This document shows, one piece after another, positions 47,201-59,379 of a stretch of DNA of 64,000 nucleotides. A program made the position numbers and the translations under genes. This stretch comes from Sipunculus nudus. Taxonomy: Eukaryota > Annelida > Sipuncula > Golfingiida > Sipunculidae. Within the stretch, counting starts at the first letter, position 1. Every line of letters starts with the position of its first letter. Below the pieces are notes generated by a model. That model made no database searches. It was not told the DNA's origin and saw nothing but the letters and a program-made list of their open reading frames with translations. Location: positions 432,479 to 496,478 of the forward strand of contig CM049321.1 of NCBI GenBank assembly GCA_026874595.1, written 5' to 3'.

Positions 47201-48546
47201 ACGTTCTGTTGTCTTTAATATTATAGATGATTCCTTTGGGGATGAAATGAGTTTCCCAACTTTAGGTAAGATAATGAAGAAACTGCGCGTCAATGTTTCA
47301 TTCTCAATAGATAATAGGAAGGAAACAAATGATGTGCTTTACTATAGGCAAAGCTGCCATTTGAGAAAAGGTGAATGTTAATTTCCATTTTAAGTAAAAG
47401 ATGAATATTCCCTGAAAACGAAATATATCGAAGCTTGTTTGAAGCTTTACTTACAGTCGGTAAAACAGTAAATAAGAGGGGAGGGTCCCCGAGTTCAGAT
47501 ATTTCGAAGGACTAATAACTTTTAAAGTGACATGTTGATGATTTTTTTGCAACCTTATAGATGACACATCGGACGACAAGACAAGTTCATTGTCTGTTGG
47601 TGAGCCCTTACAACATTTTTGTATTTTAACCTCAGTTAATAATTAACAAATGAACTATTAATTAAAAATACCTATTCAAAATGATTATTCTCAAAAGTAA
47701 AATTGCCCATGCATTGTACTTTGAAATAAAATGCATAGTTCAGGATTACGTTCAAGTTATTTCAGGATTTATGTAAAGAAAATCGAGAATTACATTTTCC
47801 TAACACAAGACAGGAAGGAAAATCCGTCGGATAGATCCTAAGTTAATATTGTGAAAACAAGTGAATAATAATATGTCGCATTTTATAATAATTTATTGTT
47901 TTGAGATTATTTTCCCATGAAATAAAACCTACCTTTGTCAGATCGCATGTGAATCATGTGCATACTCGTGACATGATATATTTCAGCAGTGTGGAACATG
48001 ATATCCCTGATTGGATGTGGTTTGGAGTTACTTGGTATTGTCGGATGTTTCAGACTAAACATGAGAAGGATAAAGAGGTTTGGAAAAAAATATATGATAA
48101 AATATATTTAAAAAATCGTAAAGATTATTTAGCTATTTATTATTAAGCTTTACCACTCACAATTAAATATATTTTTATTCATTAATCAATGCCACTAGTG
48201 TGTTAGAGAATGAGTATTTTCACTGGAGACAATTTTAAGGTTGGCTATGGAATTTTAATATTGAGCGACATGCGTTATTGGCAAGCAATATTCTGACAAC
48301 GTTTAATGCTAAATAAGTTCTTACTTCAAATTTCTAGATAAAGAAAGAGAACACAACGACAAAACACATGTAATTAAAGTTCCATGTATTGTTTCAAGAT
48401 CACATGCAGTATCCCAAAATAACAACGAATCACAACGTGAAGGCGCTTACACACCCTTGCAGTTCAACGAACATAGTCGTCAGCAAACCAGTGATATAAA
48501 CACAAGAGGTGCCCACACCATGGTACTTATTTCCATTATAACTATC

Positions 48547-48616
<70 letters not shown>

Positions 48617-49344
48617 CTCTCACCAATGAACTGATTCTGTAAATCATTCTCTCTCAAAGTCCATAAAATATTTCAATATTGATATGTTATTTCTACAGAT
48701 TGAAACCGTCCCCGACAGAAAGCCCAAAGGCACTGGAAACTCCTGTTCCCAGGCACAAATTAATTCTCCGTACGTATACTTACTTTGGCCTAACTACTGT
48801 CAATAACAAACCCCAAATTCCTACTAAATTCCATTAATTTTTCTATATCAATAGAATCACACTGAAAATATTGATCTGATATTGACGATGGGGGAACTTC
48901 GTTCGTTTAGAGTCCGCACACAGTATATTTTACGGTTTTACGTAAACGCAATTAAACCTAAATAATTATATTAAACATATCTTACGTTTCACATGCCAAA
49001 AACGGCAATAAGAATCATTTTATTTGTCTTTGGTCTTTGCTGTGCATTGGTCCATCGAAAGGAAAAGTTGCGCAGGTCGAGGATTATCTCCTGAAACCAA
49101 GACGAATCCGTCCATGAAACAGAGTACTGTATTTCCGATCTTCCGAACTAGCCGTCTCTTGCAACGGGTAGAAATCATACGGGTGGTCAAACGTTTACGC
49201 CAAACAAAGAACAGAATGAGAAGATCAAGGTTGCCAAAACCTCCGCCACCGTCGGGTGCGATTAGTCAGTCTATACATTTTGAACAGACCCTTCAAGGGG
49301 ATACAGCTTCTCATGAGTATTCATATGTGATTGATGTGAAATGA
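44160..49344 (+). CDS. Gene B: two-CTLD single-pass membrane receptor, 399 aa model
   Basis: Exons 44160-44229, 44585-44770, 45451-45555, 46191-46418, 46805-46906, 47227-47265, 47561-47599, 47987-48077, 48699-48769 and 49076-49344 sum to exactly 1,200 nt with matching phases throughout. Layout: signal peptide 1-23, C-type lectin-like domain 1 (24-120), domain 2 (121-230), two 13-residue acidic stalk modules (231-256), membrane helix (about 260-280), basic and proline-containing cytoplasmic tail (to 399). The exon structure mirrors gene A on the opposite strand, so the two are paralogues arranged head to head. Neither lectin domain has an EPN, QPD or WND motif. Ligand and pathway are unknown; cell-surface recognition is the natural inference. 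Confidence 0.78.
44585..44770 (+). CDS. Gene B exon 2: first half of CTLD1
   Basis: 186 bp, phase 1-1, acceptor TTTCTTCATAAAG, donor G|GTAAAA. Encodes TFYDALSICRRRNLTLPV and IWLGEYLTKKWKWSSG, aligned with gene A exon 1. Confidence 0.78.
45047..45262 (-). mobile_element. tRNA-derived SINE-like element in gene B intron
   Basis: On the minus strand an A-box-like AGGCTTAGCCGG and a B-box-like ATTTCGAATCTCC are correctly ordered and ~20-25 bp apart. The body GCTGTGCCTACAAACGTGTT / TCACTCATAAACC matches the element at 20,878-21,195. Sits in the intron splitting CTLD1. Confidence 0.6.
45451..45555 (+). CDS. Gene B exon 3: second half of CTLD1
   Basis: 105 bp, phase 1-1, acceptor TTTGTAATATATAG. 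Reads ILCAGSRNLDFYAYNCSHVL. The donor T|GTATTG is weak and cuts just before a TGT codon; the missing final cysteine is then supplied by the first complete codon of the next exon. Confidence 0.6.
46191..46418 (+). CDS. Gene B exon 4: first half of CTLD2
   Basis: 228 bp, phase 1-1, acceptor ACATTATAG, donor G|GTGAGA. Encodes CQHKLEKC, VTWKEANSKCLSSGRLLA and ELWVGLAVTQ. Confidence 0.78.
46805..46906 (+). CDS. Gene B exon 5: second half of CTLD2
   Basis: 102 bp, phase 1-1, acceptor TTTATTTATCACCCAG, donor A|GTATGT. Encodes DDICVSYSK...GCNSVNEILCVG with the terminal cysteines. Confidence 0.78.
47227..47265 (+). CDS. Gene B exon 6: 13-residue stalk module 1
   Basis: 39 bp, phase 1-1, acceptor TTTAATATTATAG, donor G|GTAAGA; reads NDSFGDEMSFPTL. 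Confidence 0.65.
47561..47599 (+). CDS. Gene B exon 7: 13-residue stalk module 2
   Basis: 39 bp, phase 1-1, acceptor GCAACCTTATAG, donor G|GTGAGC; reads DDTSDDKTSSLSV. Same length, phase and acidic character as exon 6, so it is probably a duplicate. Confidence 0.65.
47987..48077 (+). CDS. Gene B exon 8: transmembrane helix
   Basis: 91 bp, phase 1 to 2, acceptor ATATATTTCAG, unusual donor G|GTTTGG. Encodes MISLIGCGLELLGIVGCF and a basic stop-transfer run (RLNMRRIKR). If the weak donor is skipped the frame ends after 12 more codons (TAA at 48,116), which would give a nearly tailless receptor. Confidence 0.72.
48548..48613. repeat. (TA)n microsatellite in gene B intron
   Basis: About 32 TA units between the membrane exon and the proximal tail exon. 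Confidence 0.95.
48699..48769 (+). CDS. Gene B exon 9: proximal cytoplasmic segment
   Basis: 71 bp, phase 2 to 1, acceptor TTATTTCTACAG, donor C|GTACGT; reads LKPSPTESPKALETPVPRHK. Confidence 0.6.
49076..49344 (+). CDS. Gene B exon 10: cytoplasmic tail and stop
   Basis: 269 bp, acceptor GTTGCGCAG. A strongly basic part (VVKRLRQTKNRMRRSRLPK) is followed by PPPPSG and a C-terminal EYSYVIDVK. PPPP could bind SH3/EVH1-type domains; this is not tested. Confidence 0.65.
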
Positions 49345-49609
49345 ATCAGTCACTGAAATTGAACAAATTAGAAGTGTGAGAATTAAATGATAATTGACAC
49401 ATTGATTACTAATAGCTTTTTAATTTTGTTGAAAAACCCCTATTGTTATATAAAGACTGTTACGTACAAAGTATTTATCTGATTTTTTTAATTTAAGAAT
49501 ATTGCTATTCTTTGGTCGATCAGACTTCAATTGGCAAGATATTGAATAGAATATCCGTAATTGTTTTATAAACTGTTTTTAGTCAAGTATAATGAAAGTT
49601 GATTCATAA

Positions 49610-49615
49610 AATAAA
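49610..49615 (+). terminator. Candidate polyadenylation signal of gene B
   Basis: First AATAAA after the stop, about 265 nt downstream. The AT-rich context makes chance occurrence likely. Confidence 0.3.
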
Positions 49616-50452
49616 ATTGTTTTAAATATTATCTTGAATCGCTTATTATTACGATTGATTGGATTGATACTTAGACAAAACAGGTGTTTTTCTTTTCCTA
49701 AAACCTTATTTAAAATGCATTGACTGTAATGAAAACAAATTGCACACATGAGGAATGTCCTAAATATGAGGAACATCTTCCTCTCAAGTCTAACCCTCCT
49801 AACTTTACATTAAATTGGTTAACAAGTGAAATGAAATAAGACTAACATTGAGTGTACTCATAAAACAGCAATGAGAGCTATCGGAAGAAAAATGGACGAT
49901 AACAGTGATAGTTGCCTTTATATTGCCGTGTCGGGTTCAACCCCTTTTCTACACTATAAAAGAAGACAATCTAGAGAATAGTCTTGAATAAAGCTGTCTA
50001 TCTTTGTTTGAACCGCAGGTAATGGAAATATTCATTTCGTCTGAACTCATTAAAAGTTTCAGCATTTGAAATTACAAACTGGATATAACCAGTCGATTTT
50101 TTATAAAAGTGGTTTCCTTAATTTGTTTAGAAAATGCATTCCCATTTCAGCATGAACAATAAAATAGCCAATAGCAAAATTGTTTCCAATTGCAAAACGT
50201 GAAACTTTGAATATGAATGTCCTTATAAATATGATAGGGTTCACTCGATAGGACAGTCCTTTTTGTTCGACGTAGAACAACAGATCAAATTACCTAGCGA
50301 TACATTTTCTCATTAAATTAAATCCATAAACAATAATGTCCAGTATGGATGCTTTTGAAAAAAAATATAAAAGAAACATCATATCAACAAATGTCTGATT
50401 TTACATTTGACAGAAAGGAAAGGATACAATGACTGGCTTAAAAATTAACTCG

Positions 50453-50600
50453 GAACAATGTGTTTTATTCAGTTTGTGATGGTTATTCCAGAACAATGTG
50501 TTTTATTCAGTTTGTGATGGTTATCCAAGAATAATGTTTTATTCAGTTTGTGATGGTTATCCCAGAACAATGTGTTTTATTCAGTTTGTGATGGCTATCC
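50453..50600 (+). repeat. 36-38-bp tandem repeat, four copies
   Basis: Units starting GAACAATGTGTTTTATTCAG at 50,453, 50,491, 50,529 (2 bp deleted) and 50,565. Frames across it encode the same short peptide repeatedly in changing frames, so it is not a gene. Confidence 0.9.
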
Positions 50601-51834
50601 ATTCGCTCTGTTGCATTCACAAGAATGTTACTACTCTGGTCCGATTTCCTGCCTATGCAAGCCCTCCCTTGACCTTAGAAGATTATTAATGAAGGCAATT
50701 GTTGATTATTTGCTTTTTATCTATGAAGTAAAAATAAAGTATTCTGGATGTATCCCGTCGGACATTCGTAAACACGACCATGACAGTTCAACATAAATCG
50801 CAGTAGGGATTTGAGATACCAAAATTTTATTCACCTTTTAAATCATAAAGTTTTGGCAAGCATATAACAGGTGTATAACGTTTATTCAGGCGAAATTTCT
50901 TACCACATGCAGAAGCTCTATCTGCATTTATCGTTTCATCTATTTTCAGATATAATGATTTTCCCAGTAAAACTTCATGGGTGTTATTGGTTTTGTGGTT
51001 GAATCTAGGATAAATGTGGCCCTTGTGTTTGGATCATACCAAATTTTACAGCCGTCGTACAAATTTACCTGTAGGGATCTGACTTTATTGGGTCATAGCA
51101 GCAGCATTGCAACAGCAAGTGAGACTTTCGGTCATGTGATTTCAATCTAATTTTATACTTATAGACTACATTTTTAATAAAAAAAAGGAAAAATAACTCA
51201 ATTACAACAAGTTGCGACTAAAACATTTGGAAGGAATTGTTACATGTGGAATATAGACCTAGTTCATATTTCATCTCGGATGCCCTTCTTCTGACTTAAT
51301 GTTTTTCCCGAATAAAATGACACATGCACATGATGTTATGGGATAATGGAATAAAACATCATAGTCGATATAGCTACCTTGCGTGAAGCGCTGACTTTAG
51401 AACAAATATTTAATGTATATATATTACTCATAACATATCTGTAGTTTATACCTGGTATCACTTTTTATTTCATCAACACCTTCAAATACAGAGCGATGTT
51501 GCCGGGCGTAAAAGAAGAAATTTACGGTGGTTGCTAAAGCAACCATTATAGGCCCTTCACACAACATCTATTCTGCTACTACACTTTTCCGTTTATATAT
51601 TCCTCTCATCTATTAAGTCACTAATAGATGGGGATCATTTGATACGCAGTCATGAGATAACGTTCATTCGCATACATTGATAAATTGATTTTGCTGGATA
51701 GTGAATGTGTTAAGTCATTAAATTTCTTATCACCGTACTAACGGACCCGGGACTAAAAAAACAACGAACAACACTTGGGCCCTAACGCTGTTTGTTGATT
51801 TACTTACAATTTTCACGGAAACATCATGATACAC

Positions 51835-51837
<3 letters not shown>

Positions 51838-51877
<40 letters not shown>
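51838..51877. repeat. (TA)n microsatellite
   Basis: About 20 TA units. Confidence 0.95.
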
Positions 51878-51881
<4 letters not shown>

Positions 51882-54499
51882 AAATGATGTATAAACAATT
51901 TCATAACGTTGAATAAGTGGTATTAAACTAGCCGATCTTAGAGAGAGGGAAAGAAGGAGGGGGAGAGAGAGGGAGAGATAGACAGACGGAATAAGAAATG
52001 ATAATGGGAGAAGAAAATAAAATATGAATAATCATTAATTCAGAAAAAAGAGGATTTTTGAAAAAAAAACTAGATGGGAGCATCGTTGCACTTTGTTTTA
52101 TTGTTCTATACGTTAGTTTTTCATATTAATATGAGGACACAGTTAGTCCTGAACTACAAATATTTACAATTTTTTTCTAAAAATCTAATAATTATCACAA
52201 TGATTTAAATTTTCCTAACATAATCACACAAGTAAGGAAACAATACATTTAGCATCACCGGGAAGTTTGTTGGCACATGATGAATTCAGATGGATTAAGA
52301 TTCGAAACTTGCGTGGTGAAAAGAGGCAAACCTTTAATAAGGCTTTTTAATCCCACCACATATTCGATTTAAAGTCTTAACGACAGGCAATGCGTTCTTG
52401 ATTGTTATTCATCCACTCCACATAACAGGTAAATCCAAAAGGCAATGCCCTCATCCTTAAATAAAATCAAACAAAGAAAACACATCGCCATATTCAAATC
52501 GTGAGAACCAAGTCATGACTTATGTTCGGACTAATCGCACCCCTTAGAGAGATAAATAACCCAAATAAGCGAGAAAACTGTTATTCCGATCTAACGCATA
52601 TTTAATCTTTGTACAGTATATACATATACGTTAAAGAAGTAGAACTGCGTGATGGTATTTACGTGTCACTGCCAGCTGGTCATTTTCATGTACCGACTAT
52701 GGTAATAAAACAGGCGAATGAATCTATTTTAACAGCACGGTGACACAGCAGTTATTTTGTTAGTTAATTTTTACCGGATAATTATGAAATCGTTTCCCCT
52801 GAGAACATGGTACAACACCTTCGTCTATAACATAAAATACTTTAGTCACGAATAGTTACATGCTTAATAACATTTAGAACCTTGATACGGTTATACCGGT
52901 CAAATGTGTGTTTCTGTTATTATCTTACTCCCTCTCTTAAAGAAAGATTTTATCTACCAAACCCTCGATCATGGCAATAGGTATGTTTGTTTTGTAAAGA
53001 AGCATAAACGGTATATTTTTGTATATTTATATATTTCTGTCAAATAATGCACCTTATAATCAAAACATATTTCCTTTTTTCTCCACCAATGAAACCGCCG
53101 TTAGATAAAAATTAGTAATACAAGCTAGCATTAAATTACTGGCTATAACTGCCCAATATTCTCATTAAGTGACAAAAGCAATAGCGAAAAAAATGGTACT
53201 GCTCTCATTCAAGATGTTTTTAATGTATACACTAAATTAACACTGGCAACAGCAGCAAAAGAAGTACAAAAAGCAATTGACTGTCATGATCTTCTTGTAT
53301 AAAGTGTCATTAAAACACTTTGAAAACAAGTGACACCCGATAGAAAGGTCACTTAATTTCCTCTTCATTTATTTTGTTTTTAATGTCTTTTTCAGAATCT
53401 TTGCTAATGCATCCAGTCAAAAAACATTTCCATATTTCATATCTATGTTAAAATGCATGATATAATTATACATGTATAATATATTCATTTTATACTTTAT
53501 ATTCTTTTTGTTTTTATTTTCGTTAATTTCAACTTAATCCTACAAGATAAATATGATATATATACACATATAAAATAACAGTTGCTGATGTAGAATTCGC
53601 TTGTAATGAAAACTAGATATAGTTAAAACTTTATTAGAGAAAGTTAAAGAGCCACCATTGTCAAACAACTTTGACAAAAAAGTTACAGGTGGTTATTTCA
53701 ATGTGGTTTCCCGTGCACGACCTGGTTGTTTTTATATGACATTAACTATAGACCATTGGAAAAAATAGCGTGATTAACATAATTCATATCCATTATGAAG
53801 AAGGTAGCAACAACACACCTAATGTTATACCTGTTTCCTAAACAAAGCTTTTGTGTACATCAATACCCATGCACGTTTGTATCTTTGGTGTATGTTAGCA
53901 CCATTAATTAAATAGATAACTTCCCTAAATTTTGCTCCTGTTGCAATTGTGTGGACCATTAGTAAAATTTGCATTCCACAAAAGGAAATCAATTATAATC
54001 ACCCGAAAAAAAGTATTTACCTAGACTAATTGGAACTGTAATTGTTACAAATAATTAATGTGTCATTCAAAGATGGTTAAGTATTGTTTATATTTAAAGA
54101 ATTATTTGTGATATAAACGTTTCTACGTTTTATGATCCAGCTGGCTCAGGATTACTCCTGTCGGAGATTTATAGTTTGGAATACCAGTAATAATCTTATT
54201 AATAATTTAAATATACGGATTTTCTGTGAGGGGTAGCTCAAATAACACGGAAAAGATTCTGATAAATTGGTCATTAAATCGTTCGGCCTTTTATTTTTTT
54301 CTCAACCAGGATATCACTATGAGACGCACCAAATGCGTGTTATGGGCCATATATATTGTAATCAGACCAAGCACAGTCAGCAAAATAATATTTTGACAAA
54401 ACTTTCGGTAACATACCCAAATAGGATAGACGGGGTCAGAGCTGGCAGCGTAACGAGTTAAAAATTTGTGGATTTAAAAGGTGAAATATACCTAGAAAC

Positions 54500-54890
54500 A
54501 CTGGCAAGAAAACTGCAGGGAATTGGTGGCCGAAATTATTACAAAACATAATCTTATAGGAGAGCTATCAGAGGACCAAAAATTGCAAAAAATAGAAAGG
54601 CACATAGAGTGGGGAGAAAAGGTTAACCACCCGGACAAATATTATTTAGGCTCTACAGCAGAACAGATAGAAATAACATTCTATTCACGGCTACCAAAAT
54701 CATTCAAAATAAGGGGTTCAGGTTCGCTGAAGACTTGACCGCAAAGGATCATTCACTAAAGCAACAAGCCAAGCCGCAAATGCTTGCAGCGTACAATTCG
54801 GGCCAGAGATTCGCTTCTGGCATGGCCAGTTATTTGTTGACGGAAAGCCAGTCCAAATCAATAATGATTCTGAGTGAACATTCACCCACT
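54500..54890 (+). pseudogene. LINE ORF1-like fragment
   Basis: Across frames: RKAHRVGRKG, ILFRLYSRTDRNNILF, GFRFAEDLTAKDHSLKQQAK, then after a frameshift (~54,820) RFWHGQLFVDGKPVQI. These are the basic linker, RRM-like and C-terminal (F..DL....R....R, G..LFVDGK) signatures of L1/Tx1 ORF1 proteins, which coat the element RNA. Confidence 0.65.
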
Positions 54891-55562
54891 ATTTCCTAAA
54901 CAAAAGGCCGCTAATAATGAGCATCATGACACACGTGACAGATTATAACTGGTCAGATGCCGGTTCTGTGATTTGTTCGCATGTTTGCCTGACCACGAGA
55001 TCGTCAGTACTCCCGCCACTGGACTTTCCGCATGCGCAACAAGGGTTTTCCAATTAAGACAGCATCACACATGCTGTGCCTATGAAAACGACACCTGGTG
55101 ATAATGGGAGAAACGAGAAACTCTGGGTGACCGAAAAACAACCGAGACCACATTAAAGATTATAAACAACGTGATGAGCAGCGAGCCTAGCTGACCATCC
55201 GGAGTGAGCGTCAGCCTTATAGCTACCGGGACTTTGGAATGTTTGTTATATATAGCCTCGGTCATTAAGTTTATATATTATTTTATGTTAATTGTTTATT
55301 TGTAAATCAAAGGTTAAATAAAAACTTGGGTAAACGAACAGTACCGAATCTAAGTTCATCGAGCTCGAGTTATTCGACAAGAATGGACATCATATAAAAT
55401 TTAATGATACAAACAGTAATGTGATATGTAACCTCAAGGATCTTTCAGTAACATTACATAGATACATAGACAAAAAAAGGTTCAGGAGACTAATTCCACC
55501 ACTTGTTGGTGAGGGTCATCACAATCAATTTTCTCAACAAAATATTTTGATCATCATCAGGT

Positions 55563-55805
55563 ATGAGTGAAATTTACATTTTGTTTTTGAATGCAAGAGG
55601 TCATAACAATTGTTCCACACGGCGTCAACTTTTAAATGGTTACAAAAAAAACCCATGATATCATATTACTTCAGAAACTCACAGCATCCAAGAACCTGAA
55701 GAACAATGGAGAGCTGAATCGGGACACACTATAATATTTAATCATGGCTCACCTAACCCTAGAGGGGTAGCTATACTGATAAAAAAACAAAGTGTCTCAT
55801 AAATT
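55563..55805 (+). pseudogene. LINE ORF2 endonuclease fragment
   Basis: Reads FLNARGHNNCSTRRQLL at the start, then in another frame LLQETHSIQEPEEQWRAE and SPNPRGVAILIKK, the opening, ETH and GVAILI motifs of APE-type LINE endonucleases. Frameshifted and truncated. Confidence 0.7.
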
Positions 55806-56179
55806 CAGAGTGTCTACAAAGATCTAGAAGGTCGATTAATTGCCTTAGACATTACCATTGAAGAATTAAAACTAAACCTTACAAAAGTCCATGGCCGAAA
55901 CAAGTTCGATACTAATATTTTAGCAGTCTTTTTGAAAAATTAAATAATAGTAGTAATGACAATAAAGACTGGAACAAGATTTTAGATCCTAAATTAGATA
56001 AAACAAAATGTATACACCCTGAATCCTCCAAAGCAAATATATTTCAGAATTAGATTTAGTGAATATATGGCGTCACTTCGACCAAATGAAAAAGCAATAC
56101 ACTTGGTTAAGACAGAATCCGAAATATGTGGGGAGTAGATTAGACTATTTTTAATTATAAAGTTTGTTGTCCTAAAAAA

Positions 56180-58015
56180 ATGCCCAGATTTTATCAGGAT
56201 ATAAATCTGATCATATGGCAGAAGATATTTGTTTTCAACCATTTTGAATTAAAAGAGGAAAAGGTTTTTTTGAAATTTAATTTGTCTCTGTTAAAAGATA
56301 TGGAATGTGTAGAAAAGATTAAATTGTGTATTAAGAATACGGTAAAAGAAAATAATGAAGCCACACCAACATTGCCCTGGGACACATTTAAAATGGCAAT
56401 AAGGAGAACTTGTATAGAATACAGTCATATTAAAAAAAGACTAAATGTGATATATCAGAGATAGAAGAAAAAATAACACAACTGAAAAGTTCTAATAACA
56501 AAATGATGAATTAATAAAAAAGCAAATTAAAGAACCTTGAAGAAAATTTACACATATTGGTTGAAGAGAAACCTAAAGGTGCAATCATTAAAAGTAAGGC
56601 CAGGTGGTATGAGGAAGGAGAAAAATCAACCAAATATTTCTTGATATTAGAAAGACGAAACTACAACATGAATGTTCTTACATCACTAAATATAAATGAT
56701 AGATAATAAATAAGCCTTCAGATATATTACAAGAAGAACAACTTTTTTTTAAAATTATATTGTTCGGAAAAAAATCATGACACAAAAATTGACATTTAAA
56801 CATAACACTAATATCAGACATACTGAAATACACACATGGCCAGCAAAATTATCAGAATTGGAAGTATTAAATAACTTAAAATCATTTACAAATGGAAAGT
56901 CTCCAGGATATGATGGTTTTCAAGTATAATTTTACAAATTCTTTTGGTCAGAGCTCAAAAAATATATATCCCAGGAAGTAATAATTATATATTTGAGATG
57001 AGATCCTTATATTTTACTCAAAAACAAGGAATAATAAGCCTGCTGCCAAAGAAAGGAGAGGATTTTACTTATTTAAAAAACTGGTGACCACTGACTTTAT
57101 TAAATTGTGACTATAGAATAATATCCAAATGTATAGCAAATAGATTGGTGAAACCTGGTCTAGTTCATGAAGACCAGACAGGATTTATATCTGGCAGACA
57201 TATTAGGGAGAATATAAACAAAATAATAAACTTGATTAATTACTTGAATTACAATTATAAAAGAGTTTTTCTGATAGCAATAGATTTGGATAAGGCATTT
57301 GATTTTTTGGAAGGGGATTATATATATAAAATATTGGAATTTATGAATTTTGACATAAAAATAATATCAATGAAAAAAAGTTCTATATAATGATATTTCG
57401 AGTTATTAGTAATGGAACCTTTTCTAATTTTTATTTTCAAAATTTGTAGGGGAGTGAGGCAAGGCTGTCCATTGTCGCCAAATCTGTTCATATTGGGTAT
57501 AGTATTATTGGCCAATATAATTCGGTCAAATGAGAATATAAATGGTATCAACATAAAAAAGTATTAAAATTATCAAAATATGCAGATGACACTTTTCTCT
57601 TCACCACAAAAATAAGAAGTATAAAAACATTAATAATCTTTAACGACTTCAAAACATATCGGGTTTAAAAATGCTTTGCCTATGACAGATGAAATATATC
57701 AGGAGAAAAATGAAATAATTAACAAAGACCTTAAAAGGTGTGATCATCAAATTAATGTGTAAGGGATCACTGGGAAACTGCCACCTTCACTGGGAAATAT
57801 AATAGAATAAATTATAAACCTAAGATTGAAAATATTAAAAATATTATATCTTCATGGTTATGGAGGGAAATTACAATTATGGGCAAAATTACATTGTTTT
57901 AAAGCATATAAATTTCACAGCTCAGTTATTTGTTCTTTATACTCCCTTACACCCCGAAACATATAGTTGGACAAATTGAAAAAAAAAATATTCTGAAATT
58001 TCATATGGGGTAAGG
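56180..58015 (+). pseudogene. LINE ORF2 reverse transcriptase remains
   Basis: Shows KSKARWYEEGEKSTKYFL (56,590), KSPGYDGF (56,900), LLPKKGEDFTYLKNW (57,040), DQTGFISGR and AIDLDKAFD (57,170-57,300), [17 protein letters not shown] (57,450), SKYADDTFLFTTK (57,579) and IITMGKI..SYLFFILPYTP near the end. The catalytic YADD is preserved but the frame is broken repeatedly. Confidence 0.85.
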
Positions 58016-58535
58016 GAATTGCTACATCTCAGCCCACGTCAACTGTGTCTAAGTCCAACAAAGACCAGTCATTTGCGAAGAAAATCTGTTATTACTGCAA
58101 AAAGTAAGGTCATCTAATATCTGATTGCTAGAAACTTGCGAATAAACCAAATAGCAAACCTTTTTTGTTTCAAATTCTATTAAACCTTTTTTGTTTCATA
58201 TTCTATGCATGGCATAGTACAAGAGCCAGGCTCTTTTCATGTATATAAGGGGTACAATTCCTTTATTGACTCTAATAAAGAGTTTGATGCTACGGAGGCC
58301 CAAGTGCCGTTTGAATCCAAAGAAGAATCCGTAGCTTGCGGGATAAAAACCTCAGTAGAATCTAGCGAGGAATTAAATAAAGCTAGGTCCTTTCAAGACA
58401 CCTGCGAGGAGTATTTTTTAATTAAGGCTAAATCCTTTAATGACTCTTGCGAGAGTATTTCAAATGAGGCCAGGTCCTCTTATGACAAACAGAAGTTAGT
58501 TTCTGCTGAGGAAAATTCCTGTTGACTCCCATAAG
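58015..58535 (+). pseudogene. gag end: CCHC zinc knuckle and repetitive acidic region
   Basis: CYYCKK-x-GHLISDC at about 58,090-58,130 is a retroviral-type CCHC knuckle (with an in-frame stop). A 106-codon frame follows at 58,205-58,525 containing three imperfect repeats of a KAxSFxDxCE theme. Confidence 0.6.
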
Positions 58536-58659
58536 GAGTTTGATGATATAAAGGATTTAGATTCCTTAAATGACTCTGAAAAAGAGTTTATGACTAACAC
58601 TATCAATATCAGTTCTTTGTTTGATGAAACTGAGATAGTAGATTCCTCTTCTGACTCTT

Positions 58660-59230
58660 AAATGGAGTTATTTGAGCCATTCATACATGATGGTTTTGTA
58701 TCACTTTCAAGTGATTTTTCGGACTCTAACCCTTTTAGAATTTTGAGGGACACTGGTTCAAGCGAGACTCTCATGTTAGCAAACACTTTGCCATTGTCTA
58801 TTAGGTCCTTTACTGGTGCACATGCACTTGTTAAAGGTGTGTTTTCAGACAAGCGCACTGCAGTCCCGCTTCAAAATTACATTTAGAGTCAGATTTGATT
58901 TCTTGGAATATTACTTTGGGCATAAGAACTACTTTACCCTTTTAAAAGAATTCAGCTACTAGGCAATGATGTTGCAGGTGACAAAGTACAGATTGTACCA
59001 ATAGTGACGGAAAAGCCTTCACTTGATCAGGACACTGATCCGGAGAGTCAGGAAATTCGTGGTTTGTATCCTTCATGTGCTGTAACTAGATCTATGGCCA
59101 AGAAAAACGCACATGAGGATAATGGTCAAGATAATAACACTCTGGGAGTCACTAGTGACTCGTCTTACGACTCACCCCTACAGAATACAGCTTCTTTTAA
59201 GGTCAGAACTTATCGCAGAACAGCATAAGG
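58660..59230 (+). pseudogene. Protease-like domain and linker
   Basis: RILRDTGSSETLMLANTLPL at about 58,735 carries the DTGSS aspartic protease catalytic motif of retropepsins. The linker reads LLGNDVAGDKV, then YPSCAVTRSMAKKN at about 59,070, typical between protease and integrase in this group. Frames are broken between these pieces. Confidence 0.75.
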
Positions 59231-59379
59231 ACCATGATATTTCATGTTTGTTTCCCTGGTCAGTTCTAAAGATGAACTGTCACAGAACCCGGTTTGTTTC
59301 TATGTTAAAAATGGAGTGTTTATGCGTAAATGGTGACCACTTGATGTATGCGCTGATGATGAGTGGGCCATCAAACATC

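Larger units (their letters stand above)
49616..54240. other. Gene-poor AT-rich stretch
   Basis: No domain or convincing exon series on either strand. Contains a 38-bp tandem repeat (50,453-50,600), a (TA)n run (51,838-51,877) and a purine-rich GA tract (51,943-51,985). Confidence 0.5.
54240..58015 (+). mobile_element. Decayed L1/Tx1-like LINE
   Basis: Plus-strand remains in the expected order: an ORF1-type RNA-binding protein (54,500-54,890), an APE-type endonuclease start (55,563-55,800), and RT with C-terminal region (56,180-58,015). Total length is about half that of a full element, so internal deletions are present along with many stops and frameshifts. The 3' end is cut off where the gypsy element begins at 58,015. 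Confidence 0.8.

Noticed and set aside
50498-50689. Frame with a repeated MFYSVCDGYPR peptide
   Set aside because: Produced by the 38-bp tandem repeat; the frame shifts between units.
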